Positions 8,247-17,426 are shown, numbered from the stretch's first letter. The stretch: 44,003 nt of DNA from an uncultured Clostridia bacterium (GCA_947630155.1 CANRGM010000002.1:1-44003); one strand, 5' to 3'. Translations and numbers: made by a program. The notes: a model not told the origin generated them from the sequence alone.

Positions 8247-8723
8247 TTAATCAACATGAGTATGTTCTTTTTCTAATTCAGAAGTACAATGTGGGCATCT
8301 TGTTGCTTTGTAAGAAATTTCTGTATAACAGAAAGGACATAATTTTGTTTCTGGTTCTTTCTCTTCTTCAACTTTTTCTGATTTATGTCTTTTACCAACA
8401 GGAACTTTAGCTGATAATTTTTCTAGTTGCTCTTTACTTTTTCTATTTGCTGTGTTAACTAATTTTATCATTAAGAATAAGATGAAAGCAACTATTAAAA
8501 AGTTGATAACTGCAGTGATAAATGAACCATAATCTAAGGCTTGGTCATTCCATAGTGGGATAGTTCCTTTTACATCAGCGCCACCGATTAGGCCTAGTAG
8601 TGGTTTTATGAAGGAATCTGTAAATGCAGTAACTATGTCGGCGAAGGCACCTCCGATTATGACACCAATTGCTAGGTCCATTACATTACCTTTTGAGATA
8701 AATTCTTTGAATTCTTTGAACAT
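8247..8723 (-). CDS. mscL: Large-conductance mechanosensitive channel with C-terminal zinc ribbon
   Basis: 158 residues. The N-terminal 90 are classical MscL: FKEFISKGNVMDLAIGVIIGGAFADIV (first helix), a periplasmic-loop equivalent, and FLIVAFILFLMIKLVN (second helix). MscL opens under membrane tension to release solutes during osmotic downshock. The usual 10-20 residue cytoplasmic tail is replaced by a charged linker and a four-cysteine zinc ribbon: C129 and C132 (CPFC), C143 and C146 (CPHC). AGGAGG lies just upstream of the start, and the promoter TTGACA-17-TATATT reads toward it. Confidence 0.95.
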   Translation of the reverse strand: MFKEFKEFISKGNVMDLAIGVIIGGAFADIVTAFTDSFIKPLLGLIGGADVKGTIPLWNDQALDYGSFITAVINFLIVAFILFLMIKLVNTANRKSKEQLEKLSAKVPVGKRHKSEKVEEEKEPETKLCPFCYTEISYKATRCPHCTSELEKEHTHVD

Positions 8724-8757
8724 AAAATTTCCTCCTTATAAGTTTTCGTATAGTTTT

Positions 8758-8786
8758 AATATACAGTAAAATGCGAAATTTGTCAA
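8758..8786 (-). promoter_or_regulatory. mscL promoter
   Basis: On the minus strand TTGACA (plus 8781-8786), a 17-base spacer, and TATATT (plus 8758-8763). This is a near-consensus sigma-A promoter. Confidence 0.75.
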
Positions 8787-8799
8787 ATTTTTGGGGGTG

Positions 8800-8993
8800 G
8801 GGAGGTGCTTTTTTGGGGGGCCGTCCAATTTACTAATTATGTAACACCATTAAATATATTAACATTCCGTTCGTTTGCTGGCGTGGGGATTTGGGAGGAA
8901 GACGTGGGGTGGGGGCGCCAAACTGCGCACTCCACTTCATGTTAATATATTTAATGGTGTTACATAATTAGTAAATTGGACTACTCTACTGTT
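8800..8993 (+). repeat. Long palindromic element, copy 1
   Basis: This fills most of the gene-free stretch 8724-9066. Arms 8823-8865 and 8939-8981 are perfect 43-base complements. They enclose a 73-base loop (8866-8938) that is far richer in G and C than the surroundings. The element starts with G-runs around GCTTTTTT and GGGGGGCC and ends with TACTCTACTGTT. A second copy lies at 43664-43856 in the same orientation, with the same arm and loop lengths. The arms differ between copies at seven positions and every change is compensated. I know of no named family that fits. Confidence 0.9.
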
Positions 8994-9066
8994 GGGGGGT
9001 GGAGAGTAACTAAGGGGGAAGAAAAAAATGTTAATAAAAGTGTGATTTGTAGAATAAATATTAAAT

Positions 9067-9772
9067 ATGAGTAAGTTTATTATTTTGTTTATAATTTTAA
9101 GGATGACGTATATGAATCAAGATATTGGAAAGTTAAATATTAATACAAACAGTAATGGGGTTGAAGTATTTAATAATCAAGAAGAAATAAGGAAAGAAAA
9201 CGTTTTTACTTCAGAACCAATACCTAATAATGTATATGAAAAAATGCTGGGAAAATCTATTCCTATGGAGTACAAAGATGTGGTAAATATAGACGAATTG
9301 AGATATTTGAAAATAACATATTGGGGATTTGATAGTAAAACTCATGTTGGAGAAATGATAGTAAATTCTAATGTTGATCAAGAGGTTTTAGATATTTTTA
9401 ATGAGTTGTATGAAATAAAATATCCGATAGAAAAAATTAATTTAATAGATAAGTATAATGCTAATGATGAATTATCTATGTCAGATAATAATACCTCTAG
9501 CTTTTGTTATAGAGTGGTTTCAGGCACTAATAATTTATCTAACCATGCAAAACGGTGTAGCAATAGATATTAATCCATTATATAATCCTTATGTAGTAAA
9601 TGGGACAGTAAGTCCAGTGTCTGCTAAATTATATGTTGATAGAAATTTAAATTTAGAACATCAAATAAATAGAGATGATGATGTGTATAAGATTTTTGCT
9701 AAATATGGTTGGGATTGGGGAGGAGATTGGAGTAATAAAAAAGATTATCAACATTTTGAGAAAACAAAATAA
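9067..9772 (+). CDS. M15 D-Ala-D-Ala carboxypeptidase-type peptidase, needs +1 frameshift at CGG
   Basis: Two overlapping frames make one M15 peptidase. The first (9067-9573) has a short hydrophobic N terminus, then YWGFDSKTHVGEMIVN, LIDKYNANDELSMSDNNTS and SNHAK. The second carries GVAIDINPLYNPYV and GGDWSNKKDYQHFEK. The M15 zinc motif SxHxxGxAxD becomes SNHAK-GVAID (H160, D167) only if the C of CGG at 9553-9555 is skipped. The joined product would be 234 residues; without the shift it stops 6 residues after CGG. The start is weak: no ribosome site precedes 9067, while AAGGA precedes ATGs at 9103 and 9112. Either a recoded gene or a fresh pseudogene. The substrate would be peptidoglycan stem peptides outside the membrane. 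Confidence 0.75.
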
Positions 9773-9818
9773 ATTTGATTATGATTATTATGTATTAATA
9801 TATACAGTTTATTAATGA

Positions 9819-9868
9819 GCCATTCAACTCAACAGCTAGACCATAATATGCAAGTTGGGTTAAATGGC
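9819..9868. other. Imperfect hairpin between convergent genes
   Basis: GCCATTCAACTCAAC (9819-9833) pairs with 9854-9868 except at two positions. No T-run follows on either strand, so it is only a weak candidate terminator for the M15 gene or the minus-strand gene after it. Confidence 0.4.
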
Positions 9869-9872
9869 ATAT

Positions 9873-10391
9873 TCATTTCTCATCATATGTTACATGTTGT
9901 TTGTTTTGTGAATTTTTAACAGTTTTCTTATACATTTCTAAAGCCTCCATATTTTTATCATAATCGTCTAATAAAATTCCAAGCCTTAATTGCCTATCTT
10001 TTAGCTGATTTGATACTGATTTACATGCATCAGTATTTTTATTTTTAGATAGTCGTGTATATATCTTTTCTAATCTTTCTTGTAATTTTCTTTTTATAAT
10101 TCTGTCTAAAGCTATTTTATAGGAGCCAAAATCTGATGAGTGAGATGAATTTGATGATTGATATTTTCTATAGTTTTCTATAATTTTCATGTTATAATTA
10201 AAATTTTTAAAAATATATAGAATTCCATTTTTTCTATTTCTGATATGTCTTCCATATTCTGGAACATCAGAAGAAAGTTCTAATTTGCTTAATTCATGAG
10301 AGATAGTATCTCTAATTTTTTTATCTATTTTTTTAGAATTTTTTGTTATGGATTCTATGTTAACTTTTAAATTATCTTTAAAATCATTCAT
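9873..10391 (-). CDS. Hypothetical charged helical protein
   Basis: 172 residues, not recognised. It is rich in Lys, Asn and Ser, probably mostly alpha-helical with coiled-coil potential (KRKLQERLEKIYTRLSKNK), and has no signal peptide or membrane segment. AAGGAAGTGAT lies five bases before the ATG, a strong ribosome site, which argues that the gene is real. It stands alone between the frameshifted peptidase and a palindrome, in a stretch that looks accessory. No partner suggests a function. Confidence 0.6.
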   Translation of the reverse strand: MNDFKDNLKVNIESITKNSKKIDKKIRDTISHELSKLELSSDVPEYGRHIRNRKNGILYIFKNFNYNMKIIENYRKYQSSNSSHSSDFGSYKIALDRIIKRKLQERLEKIYTRLSKNKNTDACKSVSNQLKDRQLRLGILLDDYDKNMEALEMYKKTVKNSQNKQHVTYDEK

Positions 10392-10498
10392 AATATCACT
10401 TCCTTTTTACTCCATATAATATATTTTATGATTTTGATTTATATTAGATTACAGATTTTGAAAAAATTAGTATTATTTTGTCTACTTTTAGTCTGTAT

Positions 10499-10577
10499 TT
10501 GTTGTCAATGGGGACGGAGATTTTTGACACACCTTTTTATTTATTGTGTCAAAAATCTCCGTCCCCATTGACAACAA
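10499..10577 (+). repeat. Perfect 33-bp palindrome with GGGGACGG core
   Basis: Arms 10499-10531 and 10545-10577 are exact complements with a 13-base loop. Each holds the core TCAATGGGGACGGAGA or its complement. It lies in the 316-base gap before the M60 gene. I recall similar GGGGACGG inverted repeats scattered through Clostridia genomes but cannot confirm it here. It has no T-run and differs in sequence from the 43-bp-arm element. Confidence 0.8.
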
Positions 10578-10604
10578 TTTTAAAAGAAAAAAATAAAAGA
10601 AGTA

Positions 10605-10633
10605 TTGTAATAAAATCAACCTTATGATATGAT
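10605..10633 (+). promoter_or_regulatory. Promoter of the M60-like gene
   Basis: TTGTAA, a 17-base spacer, and TATGAT, with AAAGGGGAGA before the start at 10708. The downstream leader is about 70 bases. Confidence 0.55.
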
Positions 10634-10707
10634 TTCATCAAGGTTTAGTGTGGCTAACTAAAGATAAAATTAAAACAAACATAACAAAAGAAAGGGGAGA
10701 TTAAATA

Positions 10708-13700
10708 ATGAAAAAAGTGCTAAGATTTATGATTGTCATTAGCATTTTATTTTCTTTATTGGCTGGGAATATCTCGGCAATTGCTGTTAATGTTGAAAAT
10801 GATAATACATTACAAAGTACAAGCAGTAAAGAAAATGAAAATGCAAATAACAATGAAAAGGATACAGCAACAGATGATACTAATGAAAGTGAACCAAAAG
10901 ATGATGCTAATGAAAGTGAACAAACAGATAATTCTAATGGTAGTGTAACAACAGATTCAAGTGATAATTCAAACCAAAGTACAGATCAAGAAAATTCAGG
11001 TGAAGGCAATGATGACAAAGTATCTGAAGAGACAAGCTCTGGCAATGAAGATAATAATGAGTCTGATGAAGTGAGTTCAAAATCAACAAGTAGTTCAACT
11101 AATGGAACAGAAAATAATAATTATACTAATAAAGGTACAAGAAACATAAGTACACAAGAAAATGAAAACTTAAATCAAATAAGTAATTCTATAGAAGAAC
11201 CTGAAATAAAAACTGGAAAACTCTTTATTAATATAGATTTAAGATTACCACAGAGTCAACCAGATTTAAATGTTAGCCTAAACAAACAACATACTTCTGA
11301 TTATGAAAAAATTACAGAAAAGTCATATGATGGTGAAAAAGCATATTATACATATGATAATTTAAATCCAGGGATATATATTTTATCTATAAGTGGAAAT
11401 GGATATCAAAAATTTACCCAAAATATTGAAATACAGGAAAATATGACATCAGAACTAAGCCTTATTAATGGACATGATAGTGATAATTTATCAATAGTGG
11501 AATCAAAGCAAGTTGGTGTGATTGGAATTGGAGATATTTATCCAAATGGTCAGCCAGATGGAATAATAAATTCAAATGATGAAACAGAAATGGTCAACCA
11601 AATTGAAAGTAGAAAATATAATTCTAAATATGATTTAAATCAAGATGGAAAAATAGATATTATAGATTTATCTTATATTTCAATAAATAAAGATAAGGGA
11701 TATACAGGAGGTAAAATTTCGTATATAGCAAATATAGATTTAGCTGAAGCTAAAATAACATCTGATATAGGCGTTGTAGAAGAAACAAATGGTACATTAG
11801 AAGATTTATTAAAGAATAATGAAAAATATGTAACTTTGAAACCAACACAAGGAGAAATTTCATCTGTAAATCCTGTAGAAATTACTTTAGATTTAGGGGA
11901 AAATAATGCTCCTTCAGAAGCTATTACAATTGCTCCATCTGCAAATTCTGAAAATAATATAGAAAGTGGTATAGTTACAGTTGAAACTGTTGAGGGAGAT
12001 ATAATAGAAGCTAAAATAGCAAAGAATACTATAGATGCTATAAAAAATAATTTAGCAACTATAAATAGTGAAAATGTTATGGCAAATAATAATAAACCAT
12101 TATATAAAATTGCTACATTAGGTGATACACCAATTGCATTAAAAGCAGAAACTACAAAAGCTGAAACAAATGCATTGGTTACTATAGATAATGATGGTAC
12201 TATTGTAATAAATTTAGGAAATAAAGTTGCAGTAAAGAAAGTTACAATAAAAGTAACAGGAACTAAAAGTAATAAATTAGCAGATATATCAAAAGTAGAA
12301 TTTTTAAATGGAATGGATGATAGAATTCCAGCACCACAACTAGATATTCCTACAAATGTTACAGGAATTCCAGGTAGTGAGCAATTTACTGTATCATGGG
12401 ATAGTATGAAAAATGTAACAGGTTATGAAGTATCTATTACATCTAATGGAATAACAGAGCATATTATTGCAGAAGGTCATACTGTAACAATAGAAAGTTT
12501 CAATAATGATAAAATTGTAAATTATACAGAATATGAAGTAAAAGTTCAATCTATAAATGGTGAGTGGAAGAGTGGATATAGTAGAGCAATTAAAGTAACA
12601 CCAAAACCAGATAATAGACCAGAACCACCAGATAATTTGAAGCTTACAGGTGGCAATAAGGAAATTTCTGCTACATGGAAAAATATGAAAAGCACACAAT
12701 CATACAATGTATATTATAGATTATATGAAACAGGTAATTACATAAAAGTTGCAGAAAATATTCCAACAAATAGTTATACAATTACAGGTTTAGCTGAAAA
12801 AGAGAAATATCAAGTATATGTAACAGGTGTTAATGAATTGGGTGAAAGTAAACCATCAATAGTTAGTGTTGCAGAAACATCAGTTATTGAACCTGCAAAA
12901 CTGCCAAAATATAAATTAATTAATACAGCAACAGAAGAAGGTAAGGTAACAAATCATATTACTAATGCAACATTAAATAAGTGGAGTATGGTTGATAGTC
13001 CATTAGATTCAGGAAAAACTGCATTAGGTGTTGTGGATAATAATTTCCGTTCATATTATCAAGCAGATGATTGGGATGTTGGTGGACATTATACAGGTGA
13101 AAAAACACCTACAATAGAATTTGATAATTATTATACAATGAGTTATTTTACAATGGCACAAATTGAAAATTTAGGATCAATTGAAAAAGCTCATGTAATG
13201 TATTGGGACAAATCAGGAAATAAAAAATTAGTAGAAGCATCACAGGTAGTTACAAGAAAAGATGATAACGGAAGAGATTATACTGTTATAAAACTTGATG
13301 AGCCTATAACTACAAATAAAATAAATATAGGTGTTGGTAGAGGTTCATCATACATAAGAAAGATTACTATTGCTGAAATGTGTTTCTATTATGATGATTC
13401 ACTTGAAAGAGATATAAATGCATTATATGCAGACCAAATGCATGTAACATTAAAAGATAATGTAACAAGCGCTACAATAGATGAATTACAAAAAAGATTA
13501 GATACACCTGATGAAGTAAGTGGAGAATATAATCCAGAAAAAGAAAATCTTCAAAAAGAAATTGATACAGCAAGAGAGATATTAAATAATAAAAACTTAA
13601 ATAAAGCTGTACAAATAGATACAACTGTAACATCTGCAAAAGATGGACATATTACATTTAAAGGTGGATTAAATGCTTGGCAACCATTAGGAGTTGTTGC

Positions 13701-16332
13701 ACATGGTGGAGAAACTATTACAATTTATGTAGGAAATCCAAACAAAAAAATAGGAGATAATACAAACTTACAATTAATTTCAACTCAATACCATCCAGAA
13801 GCAGCATATTGGAAGAGTAATTCTACTCCAACATTAAAGGTTGGTAAAAATGAAATAACTATTCCAAAAATTGGAAGCTTGGATACAGAAAGTGGAGGTT
13901 CTTTGTATATTAATTATACAGGAAATAACCCAAATGAGGTTTATGGTGTTAGAGTAAGTGGTGGTCATGAAATTCCAGTATTAGATTTAACAAAGGTAAC
14001 TACTGAACAAGATAAAAAGACAGCTGTTAAAACTTATGTTGAAGAATTGGAAAAGGTAGTTCCACAAATTGAAAGCGAACACAATAAGGTTCATAAAGGA
14101 AGCGGAAAATCTGAAATAGATCGTAACTATGTTGAAAAAGATTGTATACTTGGTGCAACAGAAATAGTTTTAGATCAAATGATGTATTCTGTATCATCAA
14201 AGAGAATACTTGCAGGCTTAGGTGATGGAACAATAGATGAAAAAACAGAAAAATTATATAATTCATTAGTAGCAATGAGTGATATGGTAGATTTATTCTA
14301 TTCTCATAAAGGATTAACTAAAGATCCTGAAGCAGAAAAAATAAATCAATATCCATCAAGTAGATTAAATATTCGTTATCATAGAATGTTCGCAGGTGCA
14401 TTTATGTATGCTGGAGGACAACATATTGGTATTGAATGGAATGAAGTTGCAGGATTATCACAAGGAAATCCAATAGTAACAAATGCACAAGGAAAATATG
14501 TATCAGGGAATTATTTTGGATGGGGAATTGCCCATGAAATTGGACATATCATAAATGAAAGTGCTTATGTACATGCCGAAGTTACAAATAACTATTTCTC
14601 AGTATTAGCACAAGCACAAGATACAAATGAATCAGTAAGATTCCAATATCCAGAAGTATACAAAAAAGTTACATCAGGAACAATTGGAAAAGCTTCAAAT
14701 GTATTTACTCAATTAGGTTTATATTGGCAATTACACTTAGCTTATGATAAAGGTGGATATAACTTTAAAATGTTTAACACATATCAAGAACAATATAATA
14801 ACTTAGTATTCTCAAGAATGGATACATATGCAAGAATGTACGCAAGTTTAAGTGCAAAGGATAAACCTGCAGGAGTAAAGGTTGAAGAAGGAAATGCAAT
14901 TGGATTAGTTTTAGATTCAAATTCAGATAATAATTTAATGAGATTAGCTTGTGCAGCAACTAAGAAAAACTTACTAGAATTCTTCGAAAGATGGGGAATG
15001 GTTCCAAATGAACAAACTATAGCATTTGCAGAACAATTTGAAAAAGAAACTAAAGCAATCTACTATATAAATGATGAAGCAAGAGCATATCAATTAGCAA
15101 AGAAATCTGCAATGGTTTCAGGAACAACAGTAGTTGCTTCATTAGAAAAAGAGGATAACAGCAATCAAGTAAAAATTAAATTAGGAAATAATAATCAATC
15201 AGCAAACTCAGAAGCAATGTTAGGATATGAAATAATCAGAAGTTATTGGGATAATGATAAAGAAGTTTCAAGACCAGTAGCATTTGTAACTGCTGATAAC
15301 ACAGAATATATAGATACAATTGAAACTGTAAACAATAGAGTATTTACATATAAAGTTATAGGATATGATAAATATCTAAATGAAACTAAAGAGTTAGTAT
15401 TAGATCCAGTAAAAGTATCACATGATGGAAGTCTTGGAAAAGATGATTGGGTAATAGAAACAAACTTAGTTTCTGATGAGGATTCTACACAAGATGCAGA
15501 TGACAATTCTGGAACACCATGTGAACCAGAAAAGGTAAAAGCAATTTCAAAAATAGCTAATAAAGATTATAGTGATGATTATGAAGGAACAGCTCCAAAT
15601 AATCAAAATGGAGAAATTATAATATCTTTAGATGAAGTTAAAACTTTAGTTGGACTAAAATATAAAGCTGGTAATGTTAGAGCAATTACAGATTATGAAA
15701 TTCAAATAAGTACAGATAAATCAAATTGGGAAACAGTAAAAGTAGGTAAATTTAGATTAGATGATAACAAAACACAAACTGTCTACTTTAACAAAGATAA
15801 TGATGACAGACTATATACATATAGAGCATCATATGTAAAACTTGTAATAACTGATCAAAAAGTAGTTTCCATTGCAGAATTAGATTTACTTGGTGAAACA
15901 GGTGATAATGTAGAATTAGTACCTAATGGAATTGGTAAATTAACTTCAGATTTACAATATGGAACTAAAGAGCAAGTTATTCCAGCAGGATCTATTGTAT
16001 TTACAGGAACTTATAAAGGTAACCCAGCTTATAATGTTGTAAAACTATGGAATGAGAATAATGAAATAGTTGAAGGAAGTCAAATAATATTAGCTGATGA
16101 ACCTGCTCATGGAGAATTAGGAGAAGTAAGTGAAGGTATATGGATTTACTGGATTGAGCCAACTGATACAGAAGCCTATAATAAGATTCCAAAATCAGTT
16201 AGAGCAGAATTGTATCGTGTTGATAATGCTGAAACAAATGAAGGAGAAAGATTAACAAGTGATACATTACGTGTAAGTGTACCAAGTAAATTACCTTCTA
16301 TCACACTTGATAATATAAAAACTTTAGAATAA
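10708..16332 (+). CDS. Giant secreted M60-like (enhancin/mucinase-type) metallopeptidase with dockerin-like module
   Basis: 1874 residues. A signal peptide (about 1-26) is followed by a Glu/Asn/Ser-rich region to about 155. A small beta domain (about 170-258) leads to a dockerin-like pair of calcium loops (about 270-330; second loop DLNQDGKIDIIDL). Two fibronectin III-like domains (about 545-727) come before a discoidin/F5-8-like domain (about 755-900) and the peptidase domain. The zinc motif is HEIGH at 1276-1280 with a probable third ligand E1291 (AEVTNN), the M60 pattern. Another discoidin-like domain is near 1610-1735. M60 enzymes cut mucins and other glycoproteins. There is no anchor signal; the next gene encodes a cohesin-like wall protein, so docking to it is likely. 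Confidence 0.85.
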   Translation: MKKVLRFMIVISILFSLLAGNISAIAVNVENDNTLQSTSSKENENANNNEKDTATDDTNESEPKDDANESEQTDNSNGSVTTDSSDNSNQSTDQENSGEGNDDKVSEETSSGNEDNNESDEVSSKSTSSSTNGTENNNYTNKGTRNISTQENENLNQISNSIEEPEIKTGKLFINIDLRLPQSQPDLNVSLNKQHTSDYEKITEKSYDGEKAYYTYDNLNPGIYILSISGNGYQKFTQNIEIQENMTSELSLINGHDSDNLSIVESKQVGVIGIGDIYPNGQPDGIINSNDETEMVNQIESRKYNSKYDLNQDGKIDIIDLSYISINKDKGYTGGKISYIANIDLAEAKITSDIGVVEETNGTLEDLLKNNEKYVTLKPTQGEISSVNPVEITLDLGENNAPSEAITIAPSANSENNIESGIVTVETVEGDIIEAKIAKNTIDAIKNNLATINSENVMANNNKPLYKIATLGDTPIALKAETTKAETNALVTIDNDGTIVINLGNKVAVKKVTIKVTGTKSNKLADISKVEFLNGMDDRIPAPQLDIPTNVTGIPGSEQFTVSWDSMKNVTGYEVSITSNGITEHIIAEGHTVTIESFNNDKIVNYTEYEVKVQSINGEWKSGYSRAIKVTPKPDNRPEPPDNLKLTGGNKEISATWKNMKSTQSYNVYYRLYETGNYIKVAENIPTNSYTITGLAEKEKYQVYVTGVNELGESKPSIVSVAETSVIEPAKLPKYKLINTATEEGKVTNHITNATLNKWSMVDSPLDSGKTALGVVDNNFRSYYQADDWDVGGHYTGEKTPTIEFDNYYTMSYFTMAQIENLGSIEKAHVMYWDKSGNKKLVEASQVVTRKDDNGRDYTVIKLDEPITTNKINIGVGRGSSYIRKITIAEMCFYYDDSLERDINALYADQMHVTLKDNVTSATIDELQKRLDTPDEVSGEYNPEKENLQKEIDTAREILNNKNLNKAVQIDTTVTSAKDGHITFKGGLNAWQPLGVVAHGGETITIYVGNPNKKIGDNTNLQLISTQYHPEAAYWKSNSTPTLKVGKNEITIPKIGSLDTESGGSLYINYTGNNPNEVYGVRVSGGHEIPVLDLTKVTTEQDKKTAVKTYVEELEKVVPQIESEHNKVHKGSGKSEIDRNYVEKDCILGATEIVLDQMMYSVSSKRILAGLGDGTIDEKTEKLYNSLVAMSDMVDLFYSHKGLTKDPEAEKINQYPSSRLNIRYHRMFAGAFMYAGGQHIGIEWNEVAGLSQGNPIVTNAQGKYVSGNYFGWGIAHEIGHIINESAYVHAEVTNNYFSVLAQAQDTNESVRFQYPEVYKKVTSGTIGKASNVFTQLGLYWQLHLAYDKGGYNFKMFNTYQEQYNNLVFSRMDTYARMYASLSAKDKPAGVKVEEGNAIGLVLDSNSDNNLMRLACAATKKNLLEFFERWGMVPNEQTIAFAEQFEKETKAIYYINDEARAYQLAKKSAMVSGTTVVASLEKEDNSNQVKIKLGNNNQSANSEAMLGYEIIRSYWDNDKEVSRPVAFVTADNTEYIDTIETVNNRVFTYKVIGYDKYLNETKELVLDPVKVSHDGSLGKDDWVIETNLVSDEDSTQDADDNSGTPCEPEKVKAISKIANKDYSDDYEGTAPNNQNGEIIISLDEVKTLVGLKYKAGNVRAITDYEIQISTDKSNWETVKVGKFRLDDNKTQTVYFNKDNDDRLYTYRASYVKLVITDQKVVSIAELDLLGETGDNVELVPNGIGKLTSDLQYGTKEQVIPAGSIVFTGTYKGNPAYNVVKLWNENNEIVEGSQIILADEPAHGELGEVSEGIWIYWIEPTDTEAYNKIPKSVRAELYRVDNAETNEGERLTSDTLRVSVPSKLPSITLDNIKTLE

Positions 16333-16363
16333 AAAAATCACAAAATTCTGAAAGGAGGACAAA

Positions 16364-17281
16364 ATGAAATTTAAGAAATCAATTATAATAGGTATTGTAC
16401 TTCTAGTTATAGTTATTATTGCTGTTAAAAGTCAAATATCGGCTAGTAATGATGATCAAGATAATTCTGTTCCAATAGATAGAACAAGTGTAATATTAGT
16501 CAAAGATGAAAATGATGAAAAATTAATTCATGTTCGTCTAGGAATGAAAGAAGACGCAAGTGTTGCATCTTTCCAAATTGGTTTAGATTTAAATATAACA
16601 AATGATGCAGAAGTTGAATTTACATGGAGTGAAAATTTAAATGAAGAAAAATTCAAAGAGTACAGATATAACAAACCAAGCAATGATACATCAGATAGAT
16701 TAGAAAAAAGATTGAATCTATATTATGTTGGAACACAAGAATTAAATGATGGGGAAAATAATGAACTTGATATTGGAACAATCAAAATTACAGAAAATAA
16801 AGAAGCAACAGTAAAAATATCTCCAGATGCTGAATTTACAACTATTGAGTCAATAGGTTATACACCTACTGAATTAGAAATTAAAGAAGAGGATACGTTG
16901 AGTTATATAATGAATGATGAAACACCAGGAACTTCAGAAACACCAGGAACTTCAGAAACTCCAGAGACTCCAGGAACTCCAGAGACCCCAGGAACTCCAG
17001 AGACTCCAGGAACTTCAGAAACTCCAGGAACTCCAGAAACACCAGGAACACCAGGAAACCCAGGAACCACAGAAACTCCAGGAATCCCAGGAACTCCAGA
17101 AACTCCAGAAGAACAAAAGGATAAGGGAGTTGCAGGAATAATTCCAATTATATATCCAAATACAGGTATAGTTTGGGTAAATAATGTATTATTTGCAGCT
17201 GAAATAGTGGTATTTGCCGTAATAATTTTGGCTATTATACGCAGAATAAATAAAAAACAAGTAAAACGCAGTAAACATTAA
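16364..17281 (+). CDS. Cell-wall protein with cohesin-like domain, PGT/ETP repeats and sorting signal
   Basis: 305 residues. An N-terminal signal segment (about 5-22) is followed by a beta-rich domain (about 40-178) resembling a cohesin: DASVASFQIGLDLNI near its start and LDIGTIKI near the end. Then comes a proline-rich spacer of TPGTPETPGT-type repeats (about 187-250). The C terminus has YPNTG, a hydrophobic stretch and a basic tail (RRINKKQVKRSK), a sortase-type sorting signal with Y in place of the usual L. It starts 31 bases after the M60 gene behind AAAGGAGG, so both are one operon. Most likely it is the wall anchor that holds the dockerin-bearing peptidase. Confidence 0.75.
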   Translation: MKFKKSIIIGIVLLVIVIIAVKSQISASNDDQDNSVPIDRTSVILVKDENDEKLIHVRLGMKEDASVASFQIGLDLNITNDAEVEFTWSENLNEEKFKEYRYNKPSNDTSDRLEKRLNLYYVGTQELNDGENNELDIGTIKITENKEATVKISPDAEFTTIESIGYTPTELEIKEEDTLSYIMNDETPGTSETPGTSETPETPGTPETPGTPETPGTSETPGTPETPGTPGNPGTTETPGIPGTPETPEEQKDKGVAGIIPIIYPNTGIVWVNNVLFAAEIVVFAVIILAIIRRINKKQVKRSKH

Positions 17282-17288
17282 AATATTA

Positions 17289-17327
17289 AGAGAAATTTAG
17301 GGACGTCCCTTAAATTTCTCTTTTTTT
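17289..17327 (+). terminator. Terminator of the M60/cohesin operon
   Basis: AGAGAAATTTAGGGACGTCCC pairs with the following arm with one bulge, then seven T. This is a classical intrinsic terminator. The rest of the 289-base gap to 17570 holds a promoter and leader region. Confidence 0.88.
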
Positions 17328-17361
17328 CTACTCTACTAAAAAATCAATTCTTTAAAATTGG

Positions 17362-17390
17362 TTTACACTGATAAATAAAGATGTTATAAT
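17362..17390 (+). promoter_or_regulatory. Promoter of the MFS/ABC-F operon
   Basis: TTTACA (17362-17367), 17 bases, TATAAT (17385-17390). The transcript would start near 17397 and carry a leader of about 170 bases. Confidence 0.8.
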
Positions 17391-17426
17391 AAATAAAAAT
17401 AATCTATTTAAAAGGATGTGATAATT

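Noticed and set aside
8800..8993. Palindromic element as an integron attC site or ordinary terminator
   Set aside because: No RYYYAAC/GTTRRRY core pair or extrahelical bases are evident, arms are perfect rather than imperfect, and no T-run follows.
9458..9772. Separate small gene starting at an internal ATG
   Set aside because: Its first 30 residues are out-of-frame sequence of the M15 gene; only the part after the shift is conserved.
16914..17141. Long alternative frames through the proline-rich repeat region
   Set aside because: The repetitive codons keep all frames open; only the frame with signal, cohesin-like domain and sorting signal makes sense.
17328..17337. CTACTCTACT identical to the right edge of palindromic element copy 1
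   Set aside because: Only ten bases match, with no arm or loop nearby; it directly follows a normal terminator, so chance is more likely.
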